Below, in pieces: positions 11,902 to 23,140 of a stretch of 64,000 bases of DNA (the stretch's first letter is position 1; every line of letters starts with the position of its first letter). The notes beneath the pieces are model-generated. The model had not been told where the DNA came from. It was given only the letters and a program-made list of their open reading frames with translations, and ran no database searches. The position numbers were made by a program, and so were the translations under genes. The stretch comes from Paramecium octaurelia (lineage: Eukaryota > Ciliophora > Oligohymenophorea > Peniculida > Parameciidae): NCBI GenBank assembly GCA_905182995.1, contig CAJJDP010000036.1, forward strand, positions 124,001-188,000. The letters run 5' to 3'.

Positions 11902-13107
11902 TCATTTCTTTCCATAAGAAGTTTAATTGGCCATTTCTAACACTTGTTATTTGAAAATGTGAATAACTTCATCGATTATAGCATTTTCCTCTAGGAATAT
12001 AGAATAGATTAATACCATTTCTTCTATTTAGTTCAGTTTCATATAAATCTCTAAGTTCTTATAAAGAAGCTGTTGCTGCATTGATTGCATTTTAAGAATC
12101 TTTTAAGACACTATTTGCTTTAGCTTGAACTGCTAAGGCTGCTTATTCTTGCTAAACACGATAGAACAAGATAGAATACCACTACTAATTTGTCTTATAA
12201 TTAAGTCTTTCTTTGGATTTCATCATTCAAATGAGCAACCTCAGACTCTGTGTCAGCTAACCAATCTGCTAATTAATAATAAGCAGCAATTTCGTTGGCT
12301 TCTAAATTAGCTAATGATGACTTTAATTAATCTTCAAGATCAGATAAAGCATTGTATACTAATTGACCAACATTAAGTCCTGATTATCTGTCAGATGATG
12401 ATGATGATGATCCTTCTTCTCCTAATGCATGTAATTCAGCATTTCCTGAGGCTTGTTCAGCAGCTAATTATGCAAATTTAGTCATGGCATCTTAATTGAA
12501 GAGTTGACTGTATTATTTCAATTTATCTGAAACATTTTGAACATTCACTTCTACTAAAGATGATGGTTAGCCGGTTAAATATCCACTCAAATCATTCTTT
12601 AAAACTCTAATAACTCCTAAGGCATCATTATGTTATTTAATGGCTCTAACAAACAAACCATTTGAAAAACATCTCAATTCTTATAATTCAACTGATCTTC
12701 TATCAATATCAGCCAATCTTTGAGTAGCCCATGCGATATAATCTGTTGCTTCCTACGCAATAATTGATATTATAGTTACTCTGTATTCAACTCCGATTTA
12801 TTCTCTTCTTGCTTTTGCACTTGCCCATGCCTTTTAATTGAGTTCGTTGACTTTTGAAAGTGCAGCAATTCTAGCCTATCCAATTTCTTCATCTGATATA
12901 TTTTTTTCATCAGCAACACCTTAAGCTTCAATGTTACTTGTTTTCAAATCATTCAATAAATCATATACTGCTTAGACTGCATCATTCGATTCTGATCCTG
13001 TCTATTAATTTATTCACATCTATTACCTATAATAATAGAGAGAAATCTATTTCAAAGGCCTGTGTGCAAACCAAAGCCAATAGCCCAACAATAATGAATT
13101 TATTCAT
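11902..13107 (-). CDS. Trichocyst matrix protein (TMP) precursor
   Basis: Around 390 aa. It starts with a signal peptide (MNKFIIVGLLALVCTQAF) and continues as an acidic, Ala/Gln/Glu-rich helical chain with heptad character (EEIGQARIAALSKVNELNQK, NVSDKLKQYSQLFNQD), the hallmark of the TMP family. TMPs are cleaved in the secretory pathway and crystallise in the trichocyst core before exocytosis. A Ser run (GEEGSSSSSSD) may mark a linker between processed arms. One intron of 25 nt follows the first exon; frame arithmetic implies at least one more. The stop TGA is at 11902-11904. Similar genes lie at 41.3, 42.5 and 46.6 kb. Confidence 0.82.
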
Positions 13108-13173
13108 TTCTTAATATTAATAACATGTATTATATAAAAACGGGTATTACTAATAAATTAATTATTTTAATAT

Positions 13174-16100
13174 TCATTAATTTAACATTTTCTCTAACTC
13201 CCCTACTTTTTTCTCCAACAAATTCATGTGATTAGTTTGTTCCAACCTTAATTCGATGAATTTTATTTGTTACTAACTCAAGAATTCCACCAAAGGTTTC
13301 CAATGAATATTTTGTCTTCGCACTATTGAAACAAATTACTCCACAGTTTTATCAAAATCTATTTTGAGCAACTCTACAATTTGATTTATGTGTGTATCCC
13401 TAGATCTTCTTTGTTTTGCTAAATTATTCTCTTATAATTCGAGCAACCAATGTCTCAGGAGAGAGTTCTCATTCGTTAATTACATAATACATTGACTAAC
13501 TCTGACACCATCATTAAAATGTAACAGATAAATCACTGTAGACTTAAGTGCTTTTAATAAGAAATCCTGAGACTCTTAGAATTCTAAATTAGACTCTGGT
13601 TTTTAGCATAAAAGTAAATATTTATTAATCTTTTCTAAGATTGCTTATAATTATTGCCATTAGAATTAACTTTTCACTTATCCCACTGATTTGCTCAAAC
13701 ACTTTGTAATTAATGTATAAAATTATTTAGATTATTTATCTTATTCTTTCACTTTTATTAAAATATCTAAAAATGCTAAATACAAATTAGATAATTCTTA
13801 ATTATTTAAGATCTTTATTAAATTTTGATTAATAAAACTATAGCAACTCTTTTGAGCACCATCCTTATTACCTACCTTTGTTGATTCTTCTACCATTTTA
13901 AATATCAATATATCAAATATGACATAAAACTTATCATAAGATATTAATTTCAAAAATTGGCCAGATGATAATATATGAACAAGTTTTTCTAACAACTAGT
14001 TAAGATTATCGCATGATTATTCTTTAATGAAATTATTTAACAAAAATATTATTTGATCTGCTAATAATTGAGGATTCTCAAAATTATTGGTTTCTCTATA
14101 TTTATAATACAACTATTAAAATATTCTAGCATTCTGATCAAACTCAATTTCCATTTAATTTGGAATATTTTATTGTTATTGAACTAGAGTTTTATTTCCA
14201 CTGTTAATTTGAGAGTTGATTTATGGTATACCTGGAATTCCAATGAAAGGAATTGTTTTGGCTGGAAAATTCTTTTTTTCTGAGTTGGTTTATTCAGGTT
14301 TTAATTATTCTGCAACAAATAAAGGATTAAACCTTGAACCATTTTATTCTTCATATTAATTATTATCATTATTTAGAGGTTTTTAAAGAATTGCAGAATG
14401 CTAGAATTATTGAGGAGTTACTTAGACTATTTACTTATTAATGATCACACTTTCCTCTTTCCAAATTAAAGATATTAATTATGCTATCAGTTACTTTTAT
14501 TAAATAGTGCTGTTCATATTCCAATCTTTTGAATTCTCGAACATAATTTGTATCAATTGATTTGCTTATTGATTAGATTATTCATCAAAGTCCTCGAATG
14601 AAGCTAATAAAGGTTATTAGAAACAATATTTTTTATACTCACTCAAAATATTCATTAGTAATGGCAGTGTTCTTTATGCTAATTTTGGAACCCCATTTCT
14701 AAAATATACTAAAATCATCATTTTAATGTATGAAAATATGATCTATTATTCTAAGAATGTTGGAATATGTTAGGTTATTAAAATCTGGAATAATTGTGAA
14801 ATTTCCTATTGCAAAGGTATATTCTCTTTCATCCACGATATCAAGTAAGCCCATTTAAAAAATATTTCACTGAATTCTCCAGGCTACGGCATTTTGGTTT
14901 TAATATAAGCAGCTGCTAGTTGGTTTTATTATATATTATAGCTAAACATCTTTTCATAGAGAACTTAAGGAATTTAAGGGACTTTTAATTGTTCCTTTAT
15001 TCTTTCAAAGTGTTAATCACTAAATGTATTTAATGGAAAAGGTGTCATAGGTTTTTCCTCCGATTAGATTTTCTTAACTTCAAATAATTGCTTTAGGGCA
15101 TTCTGGCATTCTTAAACCAAGGATCTTGTCTTCAAATTAGATAAATGTTAATGGTTTTTAAGAAATTCAGTAATGATCTATTGATCAATGTTTTTTTCAC
15201 ATTGTGGTATATATTTTAATAAAATGTTAAGTACTTCTATAAGTTAACTCTGAGTTGATGCATTTTTAAAAGTTGTAATTAATTATGTTAAGTGATTAGG
15301 CTTATAGGTTTGAGCACATTTATCAAATAAGGAATAGCATAGTGGTTTTTATTCAGCCATTTTATCAATGATAAATTCCATGGTTGTACTTAAGATGTAT
15401 TTGGATTACTAAGTAATTTGTAGTAAAATATTTCCTAATTCTGATTAGTCTTTATTTTTAGCTGATTTATACTATTTTAAGAATGCATCAACTTAATTTG
15501 GAGTCATGGCAGTTGAATATTGTAAATCTTAAGTTTCGAATGTATTTAACTAATTAATATGAAGTGGTTTATTGATGTTGGGTTATAAGGATTATTATTT
15601 TTGTGAATTGGCATTAGGAGTTGTTTGCTATAATTATAAATTTTCTTTATTTGGTATAAATTATTGTTATTATTATTCTACAACATCTTTCCCTGATAGT
15701 GCTTTAATTCCTTCCATATATATATTTACCTAATTCTAATATTTAGTGTATTTATCACCTTTCAAATCTGTCACCATGACTCCATTATATAATTTAGCAG
15801 ATATCTTAGCCAATAACATGATTGATTTGGCTCTTACATCAGCATTACCATCTTCTGTCAGTTTCTTACAGATGGGGAGTAATTATTTAATACATTAGAG
15901 TTTGGTCAATTTATCTTTAGAGGTTTCATCTAAATAATAATCAACTATTATAAAAACATTGACTTTCGGCCCTGGAGCTTTGTCATCCAATAGGGTTTTG
16001 AGTTCTTCAAAGAGTTCATCAAGATTACAACAATAAAATAGTTTTTTAATTGCTGAAATAGTTTCATCAACAATATTTTATTTTTTGTCCTTTAATTTAG

Positions 16101-17187
16101 TCAACACAGGAAGCATGATTATTTTAACATATTGATTAAAGTTCTTTCTTAACCCATTAGCCATACATCCAATTATTTTGATACATTAAGTACTTATAAT
16201 CATCTATTATTCATTCAGCAATTTCTTTAGTAATTATACAACTGAATATATATTTGGGGATGGTAGTATTTTTGGAACAGAACATGATTTCTATAGAGTG
16301 TCTAATTACTCCTTCTTCTCTTACCACTTTTCCAGTTAAAATACTTTTTCACACCAAGATTCAGTATATTTTGAAAATACTTCAACTGCTTCAACTAAAT
16401 CATACAATTCTTAATTATTTGTGTCAGCTTCCCCCTCTTGATTTGGAGCCTTCTATACTTCAGTGATAGTCTCCGCCAGTTTTTTCAAATCTTATTGCAG
16501 TTTCTCATTCAAACCTCCAAAAAAGGCTTCAATGTTTTTTCCATACCATTTTGTTACTTCCTTATAAAATGCAACTGCATCTGCCTTTACTGTGCTTTAT
16601 TGAGCCTCAGTTAATTTCGACATAACAGGAAAAAATGGCTTCAAGTTTTCCAACTTTTTAAGGCCAAACTATTGAAGCAACTCAGTTAATAGGGCAATTG
16701 TAGCTTAAACAACTTTGGGATTTTTATGCATCAATTATTAGATTATGATTTCAAAAATAGCAGACTTGCAAGTAGGAAACAGTTGGTTTGCCACAGAATA
16801 ACCCAGTGGCTTTAATTTTTATTGAGTTAACACTTTCTCTAATAAAACTTTAATAATTTCTTTTTATTATGAAGACTCTATTTAGTTATGATTTTCAAAA
16901 TATTTTTATGCTATCTAAAGTGCTTTCTCTTAGCATTAAATATGTATATCTTATATAATAGAGAGGACGCATTCACAATCCACTTCTTCGTCATTCACTA
17001 ATTCTTCATAAGCTTAAAGCCTTACTTTCCAAACTTTAGATTTAATTCGTTACTTTAATGGTAAATCTACTTTCTCTGATTATTGAGGATCAAAATCTAA
17101 GGTATTAATAACTAAATTACCTGGTGGAAACTCCTCTAACATAAAATTCTTTTTTGATTACCCAACCGGCAATTCATCTATTTACAT
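13174..17187 (-). CDS. XMAP215/Dis1/ch-TOG family microtubule polymerase
   Basis: Roughly 1337 aa, helical throughout. The N-terminus carries a TOG-domain signature: DLPLKQRIKSKVWKVRLQAY matches the first HEAT helix of XMAP215/CKAP5 TOG domains, and further HEAT-like repeats follow (NPKVVQATIALLTELLQQFG, FFPVMSKLTEAQQSTVKADA). These proteins bind tubulin and speed plus-end growth at basal bodies and spindles. The C-terminus is coiled (NLLEKKVGELEKMLN). Start ATG 17187 and stop TGA 13174-13176 share one frame; short introns inside are possible (for example near 16330). It is somewhat shorter than animal homologues, so the TOG number may be smaller. Confidence 0.85.
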
Positions 17188-17287
17188 TTTGAATTTATTT
17201 TATATAAATTTTTTAATACCCGAACAAATTATTGTTAAATTATTCATTATAAAATTTATTAGAGCAAATTATTTGTCATTCATTTTT

Positions 17288-18100
17288 ATGGAAATGGAAA
17301 CACTAAAAAGCACCTTCTTGTATTAATATTGGCAAAGCAATAATCGAATTCTTTTTCAAGGCCGTCTCATGATTGGCCCAAAAACAGACATACTAGTATA
17401 TTATGATTCAAATGAGATTAGGCTAATTTGTTTGTCTGGGGATTGGTCCTAGTATTACCAATCCCCTTCTACTTGTCCACGTGGGATAAGACTTGGGATA
17501 TCTCTCCAGCCATTCCCTTCTTAACGATATTCCTGTAATTAGCCACTATTATATTCCTGCTTCTCACATCCACGACAGAACCAGGGATTATTCCTAAGAA
17601 ATAACTTCAGTTAATAGCAGGAACCAATTTTTACTTGGAACAATTTCAGGATTCCAGATTTTGCGAAACATGCGAGATTTACAAACCCCTCAGAGCCTCT
17701 CATTGTAGGTAATTATGATGTTGTTATCTAGTGATTGTAACAATTGTGTATTGGTCTTTGACCATCACTGTCCTTTTGTGAATAATTGTATCGGGAAAAG
17801 AAATTATAGGTACATATAGAAAATACGCATAGATATTTCTTTAGCTTCCTAATATCAATATTTGCATTTGGATTGGCAGTCATAATTTCAGCTTTGTTAT
17901 GTCTTTCGACAGTCAGTGATTATGAAGATCAAAAGACATTAGTTATTTTATTTTTAGTTCCTGTTATCATTGCCTCCTTGGTCGTATTGATATTCTTTTT
18001 GTTTCACGTGTTCTTGAGGATTACGTATTTCATACATTATAAGTTTTAGGGGGAAAACCACAAGAGAAAAATTGAAATAAATTTCCAAAACTGGAGATGA
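17288..18100 (+). CDS. DHHC palmitoyltransferase
   Basis: 246 aa with three introns (26, 23, 23 nt). The catalytic cysteine-rich domain begins [16 protein letters not shown] and reaches [18 protein letters not shown]; the DHHC Cys carries the acyl group passed to substrate cysteines. Four hydrophobic segments flank it (two before, [16 protein letters not shown] and [16 protein letters not shown]; two after), giving the usual topology with the DHHC loop in the cytosol. The N-terminal [13 protein letters not shown] resembles ZDHHC9/14/18. The TTxE motif usually found after the fourth helix is not evident ([13 protein letters not shown] instead). Two in-frame ATGs (17288, 17294) are possible starts. 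Confidence 0.92.
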
Positions 18101-18192
18101 AGATTTTGATTGGTTAAACTTGAACGAAAGTTTGTTTTCATTGAGACTTTTAATTTGATTAATATTTTTATTATATATCTAACTGTTAATAC

Positions 18193-18526
18193 ATGAATGA
18201 TTCTATGGGATCTCTGTCAACTAATGATTCCTAGGAGGGACAAGAGAGAAAAAAAAAGAAAAGCAATGCAATACTCAAAAAGACAGTCCGACCAATAAAT
18301 ATTAGTTATAATGAAGTTGTTCAATTGCTTAATCCATAAAATTTCTTTATTAACAAAAATTTAGAAGAATAATTCAATGTCATTCAAATGTATCATTAAA
18401 TCTTATTTCAATAGAGTTCATGAAACTTCATATTTTCCTTACTTTAAATTTATTTTTGATGAAAATTTAGTATGCTCAGAAAGAAAATGGGATCGTCTAC
18501 CCACAATGATCAGATTAACATCATGA
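18193..18526 (+). CDS. Small unknown protein (102 aa)
   Basis: One 25-nt intron gives a 102-codon frame. The product starts with a Ser/Lys-rich tail (NDSQEGQERKKKKSNAIL) and continues with a mixed, possibly folded part (SYNEVVQLLNPQNFFIN, FPYFKFIFDENLVCSERKWD). No signal peptide or membrane segment. I recognise no family. It follows the DHHC gene by 92 bp on the same strand. Confidence 0.55.
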
Positions 18527-19006
18527 TTATTGCTATATTATTTAGTTAGAAATTATTATATTATTTAATACTAAAATTAGCAATTCGCTATGAACTATTA
18601 AAGTAAAAGATCATAATTTCCATCTATGTGTCAATCAAATTTATATACTTTATTGACAAAAAAGGGAGTATTTCTTAATTATCTTATCTTAAATGTGTTC
18701 TTAATAGTATTGTTATTAAACCAAATAAATTTTATATAAATGTTATAAAATTTGTTTGATTATTCGAAACCTTTACCAAAAGTTTTATAATAAGGCTAAT
18801 CTAACAAGTCTTAAAGGGAAATATTAGTTATAATTCTTCTTTATTAAGAATGATAGTTTAAGCACTATAAGATTGATGAAATCAAAGCACTGTTCGTTAA
18901 TTTCAAACTATATTTGTTCGTCAAAGTTGATTATTTGCTTTTAAATAATTAATTCGCTTTATGTAAAGTGAAACAGAGTCATAAATTATTATAATTTTGA
19001 AATAAA
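18527..19006. other. AT-rich intergenic region
   Basis: 480 bp of A/T-rich sequence without a convincing open frame, RNA gene or repeat. Confidence 0.6.
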
Positions 19007-19702
19007 ATGGATTATGAATTTGGATTTGGTTAATTCTATAACTAGGATTTCGAATTAGCAATATATAAGAAAACATTAGATCAGGATTATAAAAAGATTT
19101 CGTATAAGTTTGGAACCACAAGCAGATTATCCCCTAACAAACTAGAAACTTATAATTAACATCATCTATATAACAAATTGTTTAAGAATGAAAAATAGAG
19201 AAAAAGTATATAAGTTAAAGCTTAGACTATTAATCCCAAGACAGTTAAACACTTTCTAGACAATAAAGGAAGATTTATCAATTAGACTCAAAATAAAGTC
19301 TACGATGTAATCAAAGGAAAATATTACATCATGTAACTTGGGCAGATCCCACTTACTTATAGATCGAATACTCCTACTTACTAGTCTTAAAGCAGATAAT
19401 ATACTTAGACATCATTTTATTAAGGGCCGAGAACTCACAGGAAAAGATCAACAACTCCTTCATCTTAAAGGTAAACGACTTGTGATGAAATTTTTAAGGC
19501 TTGTTAGATTTAACTGAAAGAATAATTGGAATTAAAAGAGACTGTATATAGAATGAAGAGTTGGAGTTCGAATCGATATGACAAAAATTTTAAAAGACCT
19601 TAAAGTTGCTATTAACATCGAAATCATGAGCCAAGAAGCAATTAATATATGAACTAAAATATTGAGAATATTTTTAAGCTTTCAAGTTCCTTTAAAGACT
19701 GA
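19007..19702 (+). CDS. Unknown basic protein (231 aa)
   Basis: Single uninterrupted frame of 232 codons. Starts MDYEFGFGQFYNQDFEL; the middle is Lys/Gln/Thr rich (TINPKTVKHFLDNKGRF, YIMQLGQIPLTYRSNTP), then comes a Ser/Arg/Thr patch (RTHRKRSTTPSSQRQTT) and a short coiled stretch (ACQIQLKEQLELKETVYRM). No membrane segment. This composition is common in ciliate cytoskeletal and ciliary proteins, but no family is recognisable. Its last 21 bp overlap the 3' end of the convergent gene on the other strand. Confidence 0.65.
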
Positions 19703-20644
19703 ATCAATTTTTGTTTACTATGAAAATAGAATTTTTAATACATGAATTTATTAAACCACATAATTTTCGCTAGCATTTGATGTTGACAATTAAAACCATT
19801 CTGCCATATATTTATCATAATCTAAATTTTCACTCCAATCAATAAGATTCTAGACTTCTTTATCAAATTCATCCTAATTATATGAATATACTCATACATC
19901 ATCCATTTCTAAATATTGTTTAGTTTAAGTAAAGAAGTCCTATGGCTATTACTCCTGCTTCAATTATTGGGTTCCTTCCTTTTATTTTTATATGCTTTAA
20001 GCCCATTTCAATTTATTAAGTCTAGTCTTCTTATTAACTTTTTCCTCCCTCTTGTCTTTTTTATGATGATAATATCTAATTTTATTGGCTGTGTATAATT
20101 CAACGAAATCTGCTTTGATCATTTATTTGTTAGAGATCTATGGTTATTACAATAAATTTAAACTGGTCTCCATCCATTGTTATCCAACCTTAGATACCAT
20201 CCTTGATTATCATATTTTTATTGATTTTTTTTATATTCTGAGTATGCAACTTTTTCATGGGGAATGGGATCTCTTTGGAGTGATGAGTAGTCTCTTGGAG
20301 CAAAGGCATTTAGATCTACAATTCCACCATGGCTATATATTTTATAATATATGATGGGAGGGAATTGCTAGTATAGTATGAGGGGATGATGTACTTCTCC
20401 ACCGAGTCGAAATCTGATGTGCGATTTGCAAGCTGCATCTAACAATTGAGCCTCGTTGGGGTTGATGGCTTTTAATAATCTAGCAGGGTTTCCTCTATTA
20501 TTAGCAGTTATTCAGTACTTGCATTTAAATAATATAATATCCTTGTAATATTGGAATATTTTTCGATTGGTAAAGGATCTCCAAGCTCTAATATAAAAAA
20601 ATGGAGTTCTACTTCTATATTTTTCTAGCCTATTAATCTTCCAT
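19682..20644 (-). CDS. C11orf65/MFI-like IQ-motif protein
   Basis: 274 aa after five introns (25, 24, 27, 38, 24 nt). An IQ-type calmodulin-binding helix near the start (ARKIQKAWRSFTNRKIF) is followed by a conserved block (GNPARLLKAINPNEAQLLDA, HIRFRLGGEQFPPIIYYKIY, GGIVDLNAFAPRDYS) and a C-terminal LIDWSENLDYDKYMAEW segment. From memory this order resembles vertebrate C11orf65 (MFI) and relatives in ciliated organisms; that is recall, not a search. The intron at 20368-20394 is 27 nt with no in-frame TGA. Its start lies 39 bp from that of the divergent RCC1 gene. Its stop overlaps the convergent gene by 21 bp. Confidence 0.7.
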
Positions 20645-20683
20645 TATAATTAATAATTATATAAAAAATTTAACATTCCGTTA

Positions 20684-22606
20684 ATGTCTTCAAAAATCAC
20701 TATCTATGGTATTATTAATCATGAAGATTCTGATCTTTTCGAAAGTGCTGGATCATTAACATTGAGAACACCTAGGAATGTACCTAATTTCAATGAAACA
20801 ACCTCATTAACCATTCCAGGTTACATCAAATAAATTTGTGCAGGTCAATCTCACATATTAGCCTTAACTTAAGACGGAAACGTATATAGTTATGGCTCAA
20901 ATTAATTTGGTTAAAGAGGCTCAACAGGACCAGGATTTCAATTAGTGATGAAGAATGTCCTTTAGATTGCAACAGGATTATATCATTCTGTTGCAGCAAC
21001 AAGAGATAATAAAGTATATGTTTGGGGTCGAGGATCAGAAGGTTAACTAGGATTGGGAGACACCGAAAATATTGAAAAGCCTACAGAACTCAGCATTTAA
21101 GGGCAGGAGGTTTGTTGTGGTAGTTTTCATACTCTAGTAAGAAATGGAGAAACTTGTTATGTGATGGGAGAGAATTAGAATGGATAACTGGGAGTCTTAG
21201 GATAACATGCAAGTCCTGTGAAATTGAGTATACCTGTTGAATAAATGGCTGCAGGTTTGGATCATTCCTTATTTTTATATAAAGGACAAGTAAATTGAGT
21301 TTCAATATTTAGGTTTTTGTTACAGGAAACAACTTATTTGGATAATGCGGAGTATCAGACTAAGTAGTAAGAGAGCCTATGAAATTATCGTTAAATTTTG
21401 AAGTACAATAAGTGATTGCCTCTATGGGAACATTTAGTTGTGTAATAAGCAAATAAGGCAAAGTCTATTTTTGGGGAACTGGGAGTTGGGGCTATGCCAG
21501 GAAGTGTACTCCATTGGAGGAGTTATGTAAATTAGATGAAGGTTAGAGAGTGTCATAAGTAATCTCTGGAGAAAACTTCGCAATGTTGAAATGTTTAGAT
21601 GGATGGTATGTTTTTGGGATGAATAAAATGCCTGAAAATTATTCATAACAATAGACACACAGGATTTCATTAAGCAAAGTCAATTTAGTTGATGGCTAAA
21701 TCAGTGCGGGTCTTAATATTGTTTTTGTCTATTCCCATATTCAAGAAGTGCAAAAGCCTACTTAATAAATGGCTGTTGATTAAGGATCCTATGTGTCTTA
21801 ATCATCAGAGCAAGAATACAAATAGAGATCAAGTTTTAAACAAAATAATGAAATAAGGCAATCCTATTAGATGGCACAATCTGTTGCCTATTAACCATCA
21901 AGTGCAATGAAGAGTTCATTTGTACAACCTTCAGCCTTGAGATAATCTCAATAAGTTACTAATGTCTCTTAGTTTTCTAATTAAGTTAGTACTTCCTTAT
22001 AGTTTTAAAATGAGTATCAATCAAATAAAATTGAATCTAAATAAGGGAAGGACTACAAACTTAGTGATCTACTTTATCGATCTGATCACAAGTAGGAATT
22101 TAGATAGGACCTTAAATTAGATCTTAAATAATCAGAATAGAAGATCAGAACAGAATCAAGAACTCCTGATAATAGAAATGATAGAAAATCTGATCATAAG
22201 GCACCTCTTAAAGAAGATGAGTTAAAACATGAACTAAAATAAGAATTACTTAAATTAGAAAAGAGATAAGAGCAATTCAAATAAGAGATCATTAACTAAT
22301 AATAATAATTGGATAGAAAAAATGAAAATTTGAAGGAAATTACATTTGGTCTTAAGTCTGATGTCAAACCCCTGTAAGAAAGAAATATTACATAATAACC
22401 TTAGAAATGTTATGATTGCTAACATTTTGTTTAAAAAAATGATTACTATTAAAAGCATATTAAATTTTAGGAAGAAGAAATAACTAACCTTAAAAAGGAA
22501 TTAGAAATCTTGAAAAATCAAATAAAATAAAAAGATAATTATGTAAATGAATTAGAAAATAGAATTTTAAAATATTAAGAAACTAGTTTTAAATAAGTCG
22601 GTTTAC

Positions 22607-22649
<43 letters not shown>

Positions 22650-22980
22650 GCCAATAATTTATAAACCTACTATGGAAGTTAGATTGAAAAGCGAAGAAAA
22701 ATAACCTGTTACCAGAGACGAATAATAAATTAATTACTAAAAGATTATTGATTACTCACCTAAAATTTATAGATAACCTATCATTGATTAATCACCAAAA
22801 GAAAGAACTTTTAATACAAGTATTATTGATAAAATTTAAACATATTAACAATCTGCAAAAGCAGCCAGACCAGTCCATCAGAATCTAATGAATAGATATT
22901 CAGCTCATGAGGTTCAGCCATAATAAATCTATTAACCAAATACCTACGTTATACCACAATACTTCAAGGCCAGAAATTGA
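20684..22980 (+). CDS. RCC1-repeat protein with coiled coil and polyglutamine
   Basis: 757 aa, one intron (23 nt after GQ at about residue 204). The first ~350 residues form RCC1/beta-propeller repeats: CAGQSHILALTQDGNVYSYG, VWGRGSEGQLGLGDTENIEK, MGENQNGQLGVLGQHASPVK and FVTGNNLFGQCG. The second half is Gln/Ser rich, then a coiled coil (ELKQELLKLEKRQEQFKQEI) and a C-x2-C pair (CYDCQHF). A pure TAA run (about 22608-22650) encodes some 16 glutamines. RCC1 propellers act as exchange factors or scaffolds; with a coiled coil a ciliary or basal-body scaffold role is plausible but inferred. Confidence 0.85.
22608..22650 (+). repeat. (TAA)n microsatellite encoding polyglutamine
   Basis: A near-perfect TAA trinucleotide array inside the RCC1-type gene. 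Under the ciliate code it is translated as Gln; under the standard code it would be a wall of stops. It is a candidate for length variation. Confidence 0.9.
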
Positions 22981-23140
22981 GAATGAAATTTGTTATATAC
23001 TTTAAAATATAAAAAATAGTATTCTAGTAATGTATAATAACTTATGACATAGGATGATATAATTTTGATATAGTTTGCTTAGTATTTCATTCTAGATTTA
23101 ATATAAAATAATTTATAATATTAATGTAAAATTTATATAA

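Noticed and set aside
22608..22650. Array of stop codons marking a pseudogene
   Set aside because: TAA is glutamine here and the frame continues on both sides with coding sequence.
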